64,000 nt of DNA, taken from Indolivaga macrotermitis (lineage in GTDB: Bacteria > Bacteroidota > Bacteroidia > Bacteroidales > Dysgonomonadaceae). Position 1 is the stretch's first letter. Each line of letters begins with the position of its first letter. Below the pieces are notes generated by a model that saw only the letters and a list, made by a program, of their open reading frames with translations, made no database searches and had not been told where the DNA came from. Location of the stretch: positions 1 through 64,000 of the forward strand of contig NZ_FQUC01000006.1 in NCBI RefSeq assembly GCF_900128985.1, given 5' to 3'. Position numbers and translations under genes: made by a program. Shown here piece by piece: positions 18,701 through 27,092 of the stretch.

Positions 18701-21662
18701 CATTTACTATATAAGTAAATGATACTGTTACCCCGTCACCATATTCCGCTTTGTAAGGAATACTGAATTTTTCAACCTTATTGCTAAACTTTATCTGTTT
18801 TCTTTCAAATACCTTGTTCTTATTCAGAATTTCATAAAGAACAGTAATATCGGTCGCCGAAATGCCTAAAGCGACTTCTGCATTTTGTCCCGGACCAAAT
18901 ATTCTCTTCCGGGTAACCAGCCATTCATTAGATTCTACCGGAGGGCGGGTATCGTTATAAGAGTATAAAACAAATGTATTATCTCCATTTACTTCCCTGC
19001 CTTTATCATCTTTGGCCGAAAAGGTCAACTTATATTTAGCCGAAGGTAAAGTGCGGATCACTTCCATAATATCAGTCGACTCTGATGTAAATTCGCCTTT
19101 CTTTATTTCGGCTTTTATACTATCATTTGGCAACAGGCTGTATATCGTATATTTACCTGTTACGGAAACATCCTGTCCATTCAGGTTTGTAGATTTAACA
19201 ACAATCTTTTCAGTAGATGCCTTATCTAAACTATAAGGTATATTCGCATATAATTGGAGTGAAACATCTCCTACTACAAAAGATGCTACACCTGACTGTG
19301 TTTCACCGTTCTGATCGGTAACCGAAGCCTCTATCTGATAATTATATATGAAACCGCCAAATATCCGGTTGCCTGTAGTTTCGGGCTTGGGAACAGTAAA
19401 GGTTATTTCGAACGAACCATCTTCTTTTGTTGTAACTGAACTGTTTTCGATAACTTCATTTCCGCTTCCGTACCACCATCTCATATATGGAATCTGGTTA
19501 ACTGTATACGAAACTTCCGCTCCCTGTAACTTTACCCCTGAAAAGTTCTCGGCATGTCCGACCAAAGTTACTTTATCACCAAAAGCATAAGCTTTTTCTA
19601 TTTTATCGAAAGTTATTTCAAATGTCGGACGTTTATACTCTTCTACTCTAAAATAGCTGGAATTATTGTCCACTTCGATATAATATTGACCTGTAAGACC
19701 TCCCTGTGGTAAAATAAATTCACCGGATATAGAACCAAAGTCATTCGATCTAAGGTTCTTTTCTGCTATAACCTGATTATTTACATTATAAAGAGTAACC
19801 TTACTTTGCTTATTCTTATTTACCGAATATTTTTTATCGGCTCCCTGAATAAGGGATATCGCTTTAAAATAGACCGTTTGTCCCGGACGATAAATACTCC
19901 TATCTGTGAATATATTTACGATCTGCCCTCCTTCCGGAGTTTCGGCAGAAGCAAATTCGTACGAATAGCTGAAGTTTGTAAATTTATCTTGTACATCGTC
20001 TCCTTTACTAACTGTATAGGTATATTGATAAATATTCCCTTTCTGAGGATCGTAAACTTGTGTCAGGTCATAAGTTGCAAATCCTTTTGCATCGGTCTGT
20101 ACCTGATCCACTACAGTATACTCATTTTTTGCACCAAGTTTTCTTATGTTAATAGTTGCCCCGCTTACAGGTGCACCTGATATACGGTCTACTACATAAA
20201 ACTCATATTTGTTAGACGACAACCGACGATTGAAATTAGCTAAACGGGAAATACCAAATTCGTACTTTTTGTTATTGCTATTACTATTTGAAACAGGCTT
20301 ATCGAAAGACAATGCCAACTCATAACTACCAAGACGTGACAGATCGAGCGTTACTTCTTGTTTTTCTTCCGAGTAAGTTGTTTTTGGCGTTAATGCAATA
20401 GTTTCAGCTTTTACAGTCTCCTTCGTCTTTTTATCTACAACTTTTATCGTCACTGATTTTAAGTTCCGGTAATAAATAGTTAAAGCCTTATTCTTTGTAT
20501 CAGGGTGATATATTGCCGCTCCTTCGATTCTTGCATAAGAAGATTCGATATTATTTAATACATCCTTCAAAAGCCCTATTCTATCCGAATTCGCGTATCT
20601 GCTTATACCTAGCTGACACCAATCATAGACTTGTTTCAGATTTTCATTCTTTTCTTCCTCTGTTTTAAAGTTTCGCTGCAACTGGTCTGTCAAAGCTTTT
20701 ATTACATCTATATCGTATTCGTAGGCAGTATTCTTCTTTTCCAAGTCTAGCAAGAAAGGTAAAGCATATTTATCTCCGTATGAACCGACTGTATTCATTA
20801 AATAACTATTCCGGTCAATCTCTGTATATACGACAGCTTCATTCATCTTTCTATTGGAGAAAGAACGCAAAGCCTGTGTATAAAAATCAAGTGTCAGCAA
20901 TTCATCTTCTCCCGAGAAATCAAGTTTGACAAAATCCGATGTAGGCAGTGCCAAATCTGCTATTTTAATATTCTTTCCGGACAAAGCTTTTGTAAAAGAA
21001 GTCGATTGATTACCTCTGTAAGAGTTATTTAAACGCTTAGACTGGTCAACTGCCCTCTTTACCAGAAAGTCGAACAATGTAGGATAGACCCGTCGGGAAT
21101 CTTTGCCTTCGATAAGTATATCCCCATACGAATCAACCTGCACTTTCACCAACTCCACTTCACTTGTCAGCGATGCACGCAGATGTTCAACTGCTTTTTC
21201 CTTGAATATATTCTGCGTCCATTCACGCATATCAGCAGGCACATATCCGGAAAGATCAGTACGGCTGTTTATTGTCCATCTGACAACATCGTAGTAATTA
21301 AGATAAAGCTCAGCAATCATCGAATGAAGGAGAGCTTTTTCTTCTGCTTTTTTCGAAACATTAATAAGACTGTCTATGTCCGAAAAAATGCGGGTATTAT
21401 TTTCCCCATCAATAGCGACCTGATATTTATTTATATATATCAGGGCTTTGATTGTCTGAGGAATATTTTGTTCCGAGGTTGCACTTTTCAGTATTTGATT
21501 TGCTACACCCAGAGCAGATTTTGGCAAATCGTCTTTTTCAAAACCAGCAATTTCATTCCATCGGGTCTCATATCTGTTCATTTCTTTTCGAGGTTGGTTA
21601 GTTTGTGCGAATATTCCTATCGTGAGGAAGATTAACAAGCCTAAAAACAATTGTCTTTTCAT
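15798..21662 (-). CDS. Giant alpha-2-macroglobulin family protein without a recognisable thioester
   Basis: A 1954-residue exported protein with signal peptide MKRQLFLGLLIFLTIGIFAQ. The N-terminal 400 residues are helical. MG-type beta domains follow, including the MG2 signature TDRSIYRPGQTVYFK near residue 580. An A2M domain lies near 1200 (TDENGETIISFTVPESNTSWKFRALAYD), then a helical thioester-like domain (about 1400-1750) and a final beta domain ending YAPEFVAHTAGFKVIVK. At the place where the thioester CxEQ would be expected (about 1405) it has NPTNENAVNW, so covalent trapping is unlikely. Such proteins are thought to protect the periplasm from proteases. There is no lipobox. It is downstream of the T9SS Plug gene, same strand, with an 87-nt gap. 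Confidence 0.88.
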   Translation of the reverse strand: MKRQLFLGLLIFLTIGIFAQTNQPRKEMNRYETRWNEIAGFEKDDLPKSALGVANQILKSATSEQNIPQTIKALIYINKYQVAIDGENNTRIFSDIDSLINVSKKAEEKALLHSMIAELYLNYYDVVRWTINSRTDLSGYVPADMREWTQNIFKEKAVEHLRASLTSEVELVKVQVDSYGDILIEGKDSRRVYPTLFDFLVKRAVDQSKRLNNSYRGNQSTSFTKALSGKNIKIADLALPTSDFVKLDFSGEDELLTLDFYTQALRSFSNRKMNEAVVYTEIDRNSYLMNTVGSYGDKYALPFLLDLEKKNTAYEYDIDVIKALTDQLQRNFKTEEEKNENLKQVYDWCQLGISRYANSDRIGLLKDVLNNIESSYARIEGAAIYHPDTKNKALTIYYRNLKSVTIKVVDKKTKETVKAETIALTPKTTYSEEKQEVTLDLSRLGSYELALSFDKPVSNSNSNNKKYEFGISRLANFNRRLSSNKYEFYVVDRISGAPVSGATINIRKLGAKNEYTVVDQVQTDAKGFATYDLTQVYDPQKGNIYQYTYTVSKGDDVQDKFTNFSYSYEFASAETPEGGQIVNIFTDRSIYRPGQTVYFKAISLIQGADKKYSVNKNKQSKVTLYNVNNQVIAEKNLRSNDFGSISGEFILPQGGLTGQYYIEVDNNSSYFRVEEYKRPTFEITFDKIEKAYAFGDKVTLVGHAENFSGVKLQGAEVSYTVNQIPYMRWWYGSGNEVIENSSVTTKEDGSFEITFTVPKPETTGNRIFGGFIYNYQIEASVTDQNGETQSGVASFVVGDVSLQLYANIPYSLDKASTEKIVVKSTNLNGQDVSVTGKYTIYSLLPNDSIKAEIKKGEFTSESTDIMEVIRTLPSAKYKLTFSAKDDKGREVNGDNTFVLYSYNDTRPPVESNEWLVTRKRIFGPGQNAEVALGISATDITVLYEILNKNKVFERKQIKFSNKVEKFSIPYKAEYGDGVTVSFTYIVNEKPYNLRVDLVKEESVKDLKLKMEVFRDKLRPGQKEEWRISVKDNQGKPALTELLASMYDSSLDKLSSPNVWNFVSETYKGYYTDFMFQRDATFNPEANYIYFDRSKSSTIKSLSFDRLDWFGFNFYNSNNGSIRIRGMSSATPAPAPMMAKNSAVTDALYGTLGSGSVVLAESAVVAYDESSPQQAGGVQPTVQVRSNFNETAFFYPQLRTDENGETIISFTVPESNTSWKFRALAYDKDLNSGTLEALAVSRKELMVTPNIPRFMRQGDKASISTKISNLSEQVISGKVRLEFFDPLTEQIKNVPLTNQYQDFSLEKDASGSVTWTFNVPEDIDMLGCRIIAESGSFSDGEQHAVPVLSNRMLVTESMTMYLNGGQTKDFVFDKLVNNKSNSLTNYRLTLEYTGNPAWYAVQTLPVLSNPTNENAVNWFASYYVNTLGSYIMHQYPKVANMITAWKRQGADKESMISNLMKNEELKTVLLEETPWVLDAKNETEQMERLSLLLDMNNTTNQTQQAISKLKELQMEDGGWSWYKGMQSNRSMTQYILYGFSQLVHLNAVQYGEEERIMQMSAIKYIDKQILDDFTTLKKYDKDWKKLSSISINQLEYVYVRSFYRDIPIDQQTREAERFYTSVAEKSWTDMNLYQRSLLAVLAIRNGNKVLNQKIMKSVREHATISDEMGMFWANNNSKVFMNQSAVTVHTFLMEAFKESGSQASELDLMKQWLLKQKQTQLWESTHATIDAVYALLSTGSDWFTTSSESVIKLNNTVIDSKNNQLGSDYIKESWGASEISSGMGKVNISKAGNGPAWGAMYWQYYEDLNKINQQAGELNVSKTLFVEESTANGKALKEVNDNNPLKVGDKVIVRLIVKVDRDMEFVQLKDMRASCFEPVETLSGIQWQNATYYYRSTKDASTNFYFDHLAKGAYVFEYPVYVNRVGEYSNGITTVQCMYAPEFVAHTAGFKVIVK

Positions 21663-21749
21663 AATTTCTCTATTTATACTTTTGCGTAGTAGATACGGAT
21701 GTTATTAGTATTCCATAAAAAGGATATCCGGATTTAAGATTTTACAACT

Positions 21750-23000
21750 TTACTTTCCGGATATTAACAATAGACCGACTAATTGATCGGCAAAGGATCC
21801 AACAGCCCTATAATAAACATATATCGTATATTCATTCTGCGTTTCAAAATAATTACCTTCAATCAGAGCCGGAGTATATACATCGCCTCTTTTCACCAGA
21901 TATTGATAATTATATGCGCCTTGTTTCAGTAAAACAGCGGCTATATACTTTTTGTTTTCAATATCATACTTCATCTTATAGCTATTGTCAAAAGTATTGT
22001 TTGTAAAGCTTCCATTCAGATAAACAGGTTCAAGTATGGGTTCATCCATCATCAGGTTAAAATAAGTTGTAAAGTAATCAGCCTCTGTATCCGAGTCGCC
22101 TCTGGCTTCGGCATTTCTGATCAAAAACCGTCCATTCTGATCCTGATCATATACATAACGTTTCCCCGACCTCTCTTTGTCTGGAGCTATATACGAATTG
22201 TAATACGGACGGACAAATTCTGTCGACTCCACATGCAAACCATTGTAGCGGTAACTCACTGTTTCGAAACGGCGATACTCATTACCGGCTTCAAATATCA
22301 AATCCCGGTTATGTTCATAGATCAAATTAGTACCTTGTATATAAGTCGGCTTGATTTGGGTACGTTGATTATCGATCCTATTATTTTGACGAACTACTAT
22401 CTTAAGGTCCGAAAACGGATCTCGTATCTGTAAGTTGTTCGTATTTATTGTAAAAGATACTTGTTGATGCTCTTTATTTACATCTATGTCTGTATTGGAT
22501 GAAACACTTCCATCTATTTTCACTTTAGAATCGAACAGCGAAAAACAGGCCGTAAGTAAAATTTTCTGCGGCTCATCTTCGTCGTATACTTCTATTGCAT
22601 AGTTTCCTGATAATTTGATACGCTGACGGTCATTCGGTATCTCCAGATTGTAATTAGTATAATCTATAGTTGTGTTTACAGACTGGGCATAATCTTCTAT
22701 CGGTAAATCGTTAAAGCCTTCCAAATACTCTATATCTAAAAGTCTCGACTTTTGCCAGTCCGCATCACAACTGATAATCCTGTAGCGCAACGGCCTCAGG
22801 GACTCTTGTCCCAGTAAATCGAAGTTAATACGTACATAGTTATCTCCCGACAAATCAATAGCAGGTAAGCTGGCCCAATTTCCCATTGCATTAACCTGAA
22901 TGGTCTGAGCTTCTTTTACTAAAGATTGCGTTCTGTATGTTTGTGCATTCAATTGTAGTTGAAACAATAGTAATAGAATAAATATATATATCGTTTTCAT
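21750..23000 (-). CDS. Type IX secretion Plug protein (DUF5103)
   Basis: A 416-residue exported protein. The family is now called T9SS plug; in Flavobacterium the Plug closes the SprA translocon channel from the periplasmic side. The signal peptide MKTIYIFILLLLFQLQLNAQ is clear. The mature start YRTQSLVKEAQTIQV, then LRPLRYRIISCDADWQKSRLLDIEYLEGFNDLPIEDY and LRPYYNSYIAPDK-like segments, match the family. The C-terminal part is an Ig-like domain resembling starch-binding folds (PVYLNGSFTN, YNYQYLV). The start at 23000 (MKTIYIF) is preferred over 23027, which would add eight polar residues before the signal peptide. It sits upstream of the macroglobulin gene. Confidence 0.87.
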   Translation of the reverse strand: MKTIYIFILLLLFQLQLNAQTYRTQSLVKEAQTIQVNAMGNWASLPAIDLSGDNYVRINFDLLGQESLRPLRYRIISCDADWQKSRLLDIEYLEGFNDLPIEDYAQSVNTTIDYTNYNLEIPNDRQRIKLSGNYAIEVYDEDEPQKILLTACFSLFDSKVKIDGSVSSNTDIDVNKEHQQVSFTINTNNLQIRDPFSDLKIVVRQNNRIDNQRTQIKPTYIQGTNLIYEHNRDLIFEAGNEYRRFETVSYRYNGLHVESTEFVRPYYNSYIAPDKERSGKRYVYDQDQNGRFLIRNAEARGDSDTEADYFTTYFNLMMDEPILEPVYLNGSFTNNTFDNSYKMKYDIENKKYIAAVLLKQGAYNYQYLVKRGDVYTPALIEGNYFETQNEYTIYVYYRAVGSFADQLVGLLLISGK

Positions 23001-23066
23001 CATAATATATTCTTCAATTGATACCACTAAGGTACATATTTTATTGTTTTAGAAGCTTTACTGTAC

Positions 23067-23100
23067 AAAAAAGGATACCCCTATACAGCGATATCCTTTT
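23067..23100 (-). terminator. Terminator after the ABC-F gene
   Basis: A 9-bp stem (23069-23077 with 23092-23100, arm AAAAGGATA), 14-nt loop, and a T run on the minus strand. Confidence 0.75.
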
Positions 23101-23126
23101 ACTATTTTATATATTTCTTTTATGTA

Positions 23127-24743
23127 TTATGAAGACAAAGCTCTTTTCTTCGCCAAGAAATCCTTAATACCTCCAATATGTTCACGTACCTTTTTATCTG
23201 AGAATTCAAACACTTTAGTAACTAAACCGTCCAGAAAATCACGGTCGTGTGATACCAGTATCACCGTTCCGTCATAGTCCAGAATTGCATTCTTAAGCAC
23301 TTCTTTTGTTTTCAAATCCAAATGGTTAGTCGGTTCATCGAGAATAAGCAGGTTCACGGGTTCCAGTAATAATTTGATCATTGCCAAACGTGTACGCTCA
23401 CCTCCGGAGAGCACCTTTACCTTTTTATCCGAATCATCCCTATTGAACATAAATGCTCCAAGTATATTGCGGATCTGAGTGCGGATATCACCTTCCGCTA
23501 CCCTGTCAATCGTTTCGAACACTGTTAAATCTTCATCCAGAAGGTCTGCCTGATTTTGGGCAAAATAACCGACAGATACATTATGTCCGAGCATCATTGT
23601 TCCCGTATAAGGGGTTTCGCCCATAATACACTTTACGAAAGTCGACTTACCTTCTCCATTTTTTCCGGCCAAGGCAATCTTTTCTCCGCGCTCGATCATC
23701 AGATTAGCATTCTCAAATACTAAATAATCATCGTATTTTTTAGTAACCATATCTACCGTAAGCGGATAGTTACCCGAACGGGTCGCAGGCTGAAACTTGA
23801 TGCGGACCGATGTACGGTCTTCTTCGTCTATCTCAACACGTTCCATTTTTTCGAGCTGTCTTACACGGCTCTGCACAAGGGTTGCTTTCGCCGCCTGTGC
23901 CCTGAAACGTTCTATAAATTCTTCAATTTCCTGTATTTGCTTTTGTTGAGCTTCCCATGCATGGATTTGTTGCTGGCGGCGCTCTTCGCGCAATTCTACA
24001 TATTTCGAATAGTTTACTTTATAATCGTATATCTTACCCAGTGTCAGCTCAATAGTGCGATTGGTAACTGCATCTATAAATGCCCGGTCATGCGAAATAA
24101 GTACTACGGCATTAGCCTGAGTGGTTATAAAATCCTCTAACCATCCTATGGATTCAATATCCAAGTGATTGGTAGGCTCATCCAATAGCATCACATCGGG
24201 TTTGCGAAGCAAAAGTTTTGCCAGTTCTATACGCATACGCCATCCTCCACTGAATTCACTCGTAGGACGGTCGAAGTCTGTGCGCTTAAAACCCAGTCCC
24301 AGTAAAGTCTTTTCGACCTCTCCGTCGAAATTCGTATCTTCGATGTTAGCTAAACGCTCATGTGCATGGGTAAAGTCATCTATCAGTTTTGCATAATCAT
24401 CAGACTCATAATCCGTACGGGTCTCGAGCTGCCGGTTCATATCCTCAATCTTCTCCTGCAAATCAAATATATGAGAAAAAGCAAGGGAGGCTTCTTCTCT
24501 TACTGTCCGTTCATCGGAGACCTTTATCACCTGAGGAAGATACCCTACCGTCATCCCATCAGGCCCGGTAACAGTACCTTTGTAATTTTTATTAACCCCT
24601 GCCAGAATTTTCAGCATAGTGCTTTTTCCTGCGCCGTTCTTCCCTACCAAGGCAATCCTGTCTTTGGGATTTATTATGAAGTTTATATTATCAAAGAGGT
24701 TCTTCCCTCCGATCTCAACCTTAAGACTCTCAACTATTAACAT
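23127..24743 (-). CDS. ABC-F family ATPase (ribosome-associated type)
   Basis: A 538-residue cytosolic protein with two ABC ATPase domains and no membrane segment, the ABC-F architecture. The first domain has Walker A GKNGAGKST and signature SGGWRMR with LLDEPTNHLD. The linker (about 240-310) is charged and helical (KYVELREERRQQQIHAWEAQQKQ). The second has GKNGEGKST, SGGERTR and another LDEPTNHLD. Relatives act on the ribosome, resolving stalled translation or giving antibiotic protection. It resembles the housekeeping Uup/YdiF type rather than a known resistance protein. The ATG at 24743 (MLIVESLKVEIGG) is preferred to 24779, which lies within the promoter and untranslated leader. Confidence 0.92.
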   Translation of the reverse strand: MLIVESLKVEIGGKNLFDNINFIINPKDRIALVGKNGAGKSTMLKILAGVNKNYKGTVTGPDGMTVGYLPQVIKVSDERTVREEASLAFSHIFDLQEKIEDMNRQLETRTDYESDDYAKLIDDFTHAHERLANIEDTNFDGEVEKTLLGLGFKRTDFDRPTSEFSGGWRMRIELAKLLLRKPDVMLLDEPTNHLDIESIGWLEDFITTQANAVVLISHDRAFIDAVTNRTIELTLGKIYDYKVNYSKYVELREERRQQQIHAWEAQQKQIQEIEEFIERFRAQAAKATLVQSRVRQLEKMERVEIDEEDRTSVRIKFQPATRSGNYPLTVDMVTKKYDDYLVFENANLMIERGEKIALAGKNGEGKSTFVKCIMGETPYTGTMMLGHNVSVGYFAQNQADLLDEDLTVFETIDRVAEGDIRTQIRNILGAFMFNRDDSDKKVKVLSGGERTRLAMIKLLLEPVNLLILDEPTNHLDLKTKEVLKNAILDYDGTVILVSHDRDFLDGLVTKVFEFSDKKVREHIGGIKDFLAKKRALSS

Positions 24744-24776
24744 GAATTTTCTTTTCTTTCTTCTATAAATGAGCTG

Positions 24777-24807
24777 CAAAGGTAGATATTTTACAGAGAA
24801 TCACAAC
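24777..24807 (-). promoter_or_regulatory. Promoter of the ABC-F gene
   Basis: The minus strand has GTTG (24804-24807), a 19-nt spacer and TACCTTTG (24777-24784), a perfect -7 box. This position shows the start codon is the ATG at 24743. Confidence 0.7.
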
Positions 24808-24893
24808 TCTCTAATAAATATGATCCACTTAGAGTCTGTTTAAATTTTAGCGAAAATATTTATTATAGGCTCTCAAAGTTTAAATATAGAAGT

Positions 24894-24901
24894 TACCTTT
24901 G
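24894..24901 (+). promoter_or_regulatory. Probable -7 element for the DUF486 gene
   Basis: TACCTTTG lies 16 nt before the ATG at 24918, implying a leader of about 10 nt. No clear -33 is seen. Confidence 0.5.
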
Positions 24902-24917
24902 CGGCAAAAAAAATAAA

Positions 24918-25283
24918 ATGACCGGAGTATATACTATATTATTGCTTATTGCATCCAATGTTTTTATGACATTTGCCTGGTATGGACACCTTAAGATGAA
25001 AGAATTTTCGTGGTTCGCATCGCTTCCTCTTATCGGGGTAATTTTATTTAGCTGGGGAATTGCTTTCTTCGAATACTGTTTTCAGGTTCCGGCCAACCGG
25101 ATAGGGTTTCAGCAAAACGGAGGACCGTTCTCTCTTATTCAACTAAAAATCATTCAGGAGGTTATTACACTCACCGTTTTTGTGGTATTCAGTTCGTTTG
25201 CTTTCGGCGAAGCCGTAAAATGGAATCATATAGTAGCCTTTTGTTTTATGGTAGCTGCCGTATATCTGGTATTTCTGAAATAG
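24918..25283 (+). CDS. DUF486/DMT-superfamily small membrane protein
   Basis: A 121-residue inner-membrane protein with four hydrophobic helices, matching DUF486: LLLIASNVFMTFAWYGHLK at the start, SWGIAFFEYCFQVPANRIGF in the middle, and a last helix FCFMVAAVYLVFLK. The family belongs to the drug/metabolite transporter superfamily, near small multidrug exporters, but no substrate is known. It is a single gene divergent from the ABC-F gene. Confidence 0.87.
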   Translation: MTGVYTILLLIASNVFMTFAWYGHLKMKEFSWFASLPLIGVILFSWGIAFFEYCFQVPANRIGFQQNGGPFSLIQLKIIQEVITLTVFVVFSSFAFGEAVKWNHIVAFCFMVAAVYLVFLK

Positions 25284-25759
25284 AAGTTATATGGGTTGAA
25301 TAAGTATTATAATGCTCCCATTTTATCTATAAGGAAATGAGTTACAACTTTACCTTTAGCACAAACAGCATTATGAGCTATACAATAGAAACAGCAAATT
25401 ATTTTTTTATGAAATATTTGTCTCACTTGTCACCTTTCAGTACTATCCACAAGTATACTGCGCAATATATCAGACATATAGCAAGAGTACAAAAGGGTGA
25501 CAAAGGTGACACAAGTGTCACCTAAATGTCACGTATCTGTCACCTTCGACGCCAATTCTATACTCCAAATAATCCGTATGTTCACAAAAGGCTCTTTTAT
25601 TATCAGACAGCCATATGATTAAAGATTTTTTTGTATTTTTGTTTCCATTTTCAGTTACTGGCATTCATCTTGGTTTTCAGGAATAATAAATTCATATCTC
25701 CTTAAAATACACGAATGCAATAACCCACTGTTTAGTATTCACTTATACTTTTACAAAAA
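25284..25759. repeat. Gene-free interval with a GTGAC/GTCAC repeat cluster
   Basis: This 476-nt gap holds repeated GTGAC or GTCAC motifs between 25429 and 25544. GTGAC occurs at 25497 and 25506 (9 nt apart), GTCAC at 25517, 25528 and 25539 (11 nt apart). An 18-bp inverted repeat, GGTGACAC-AA-GTGTCACC, lies at 25505-25522. A similar cluster is found at 60139-60255. A small frame (25337-25525) reads the repeat as KGDKGDTSVT and is probably not a gene. A -7 box TATTTTTG lies at 25634-25641. Function of the repeats is unknown. Confidence 0.6.
25634..25641 (+). promoter_or_regulatory. Possible -7 element for the aspartokinase-lysA pair
   Basis: TATTTTTG fits TAnnTTTG but lacks a clear -33. It would give a leader of about 110 nt before the ATG at 25760, in which I see no known riboswitch. 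Confidence 0.35.
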
Positions 25760-27070
25760 ATGAAAGTTCTGAAATTCGGTTCTACAGCCATAGATACCCC
25801 GGAAAGGTTAAATATTGTAGCAAATATAGTAAGCGAAAACCGCAAATGTATAGTTATATTATCAGCCATTGCCGGTACAACAGCCTTGCTTGATGAAATT
25901 TCGGACTACTTATATAAAAAGAATCCCGAAGGAGCAAATGAAACTATTAATACTCTGGAAAAAGAGTATCTGACTAAGATCGAACAATCATTCCGCTCTT
26001 CTGAGATAAAAGCAGAAGCTACATCTTTTCTTAAAGAGAGATTGAATTATATACGATCTTTCACTAAAGACTTATTTACTCTTTTTGAAGAAAAAATAGT
26101 ATTAGCCCAAGGTGAAATACTGAGTAGCGGGCTCTTTTCGTTGATCCTTAAAGAAAGAAACATCGAAACACAGGAGATATCAGCTCTGGATTTCATTCGC
26201 ATCGACAAGAAAAACGAACCCGATCTCAATTTTATCAGTGATCAGTTAAACAAGCTGTTAAAAGAGAAATCTTCGGCTGAAGTATATGTTACACAGGGTT
26301 ATATTTGCACAAATGCTTATGGCGAAGTTGATAATTTTCACTTTGGAGGAAGTGACTATACTGCATCTTTAGTCGGAGCAGCTATACAAGCACAGGAGAT
26401 TCAGATATGGACAAGCTTTGATGCTTTGTACGGCAATAATTCGCAACTACTGGCTAATACTCAAACTGTACACCAGCTAAATTTTGACGAAGCCGCTGAG
26501 TTAGCTTATTTCGGTACCAAGATATTACATCCAATATGTATCTTACCGGCAAAGATGGCAAATATTCCGGTTAAATTGTTGAATATATACCATCCTGAGG
26601 CTAAAGGAACACTGATCTCAAACGAAACCGAAGCCGGAAAGATTAAAGCTATTGCAGCAAAAGACGGTATTACCGTTATCAATATAAAGTCGAGCCGTAT
26701 GCTACTGGCTCACGGTTTTTTAAGAAAGGTGTGCGAAGTGTTCGAAAAGCATCTTACCTCTATAGATATGCTTACCACTTCGGAAGTGGGAGTATCAATA
26801 ACTATCGACAATCCTAAATTTCTGACAGAAATAACTGATGACCTGAAAAAACTAGGTATCGTAACTGTAGACAAGTCTATGACAATTATCTCGGCTGTAG
26901 GTGATCTGGAGTGGAAAAATGCAGGGCTTGAGTCGAAGGTTCTTGATGCTGTAAAAGACATACCTGTAAGAATGATATCATTCGGTGGCAGTAGCTGCAA
27001 CATCTCATTAATAGTAAAAGAAGAAGACAAAGAAAGGGCATTAAGTTCCCTTAGCAATCATATATTCTAA
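25760..27070 (+). CDS. lysC: Aspartokinase homologue with altered active-site motifs
   Basis: A 436-residue member of the monofunctional aspartokinase family (aspartate to aspartyl phosphate). The kinase domain covers about 1-280 and two ACT domains about 290-436. Several residues conserved in the family are changed. KFGGTSVG is KFGSTAID. RGGSDYTA is FGGSDYTA, losing the substrate-binding Arg. The nucleotide motif TDxDG...DPR is TSFDALYGNN, losing the Asp and Arg. The first Lys and the LAQGE motif remain. The ACT part (LTSIDMLTTSEVGVSITID, VVGDLEWKN-like segment) is intact. It lies 22 nt before lysA, so a role in lysine synthesis or its control is likely, but activity is doubtful. Confidence 0.85.
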   Translation: MKVLKFGSTAIDTPERLNIVANIVSENRKCIVILSAIAGTTALLDEISDYLYKKNPEGANETINTLEKEYLTKIEQSFRSSEIKAEATSFLKERLNYIRSFTKDLFTLFEEKIVLAQGEILSSGLFSLILKERNIETQEISALDFIRIDKKNEPDLNFISDQLNKLLKEKSSAEVYVTQGYICTNAYGEVDNFHFGGSDYTASLVGAAIQAQEIQIWTSFDALYGNNSQLLANTQTVHQLNFDEAAELAYFGTKILHPICILPAKMANIPVKLLNIYHPEAKGTLISNETEAGKIKAIAAKDGITVINIKSSRMLLAHGFLRKVCEVFEKHLTSIDMLTTSEVGVSITIDNPKFLTEITDDLKKLGIVTVDKSMTIISAVGDLEWKNAGLESKVLDAVKDIPVRMISFGGSSCNISLIVKEEDKERALSSLSNHIF

Positions 27071-27092
27071 AAACTCAAAATAAACCCCAATA

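Noticed and set aside
15828-21635. Several plus-strand frames of 60-150 residues opposite the macroglobulin gene
   Set aside because: They have no motifs or promoters and lie within a 1954-residue gene with a continuous, family-typical protein.
25337-25525. A 62-residue frame ending in KGDKGDTSVT
   Set aside because: It reads through the GTGAC repeats, has no promoter box before it and an atypical composition, so I treat it as a by-product of the repeats.
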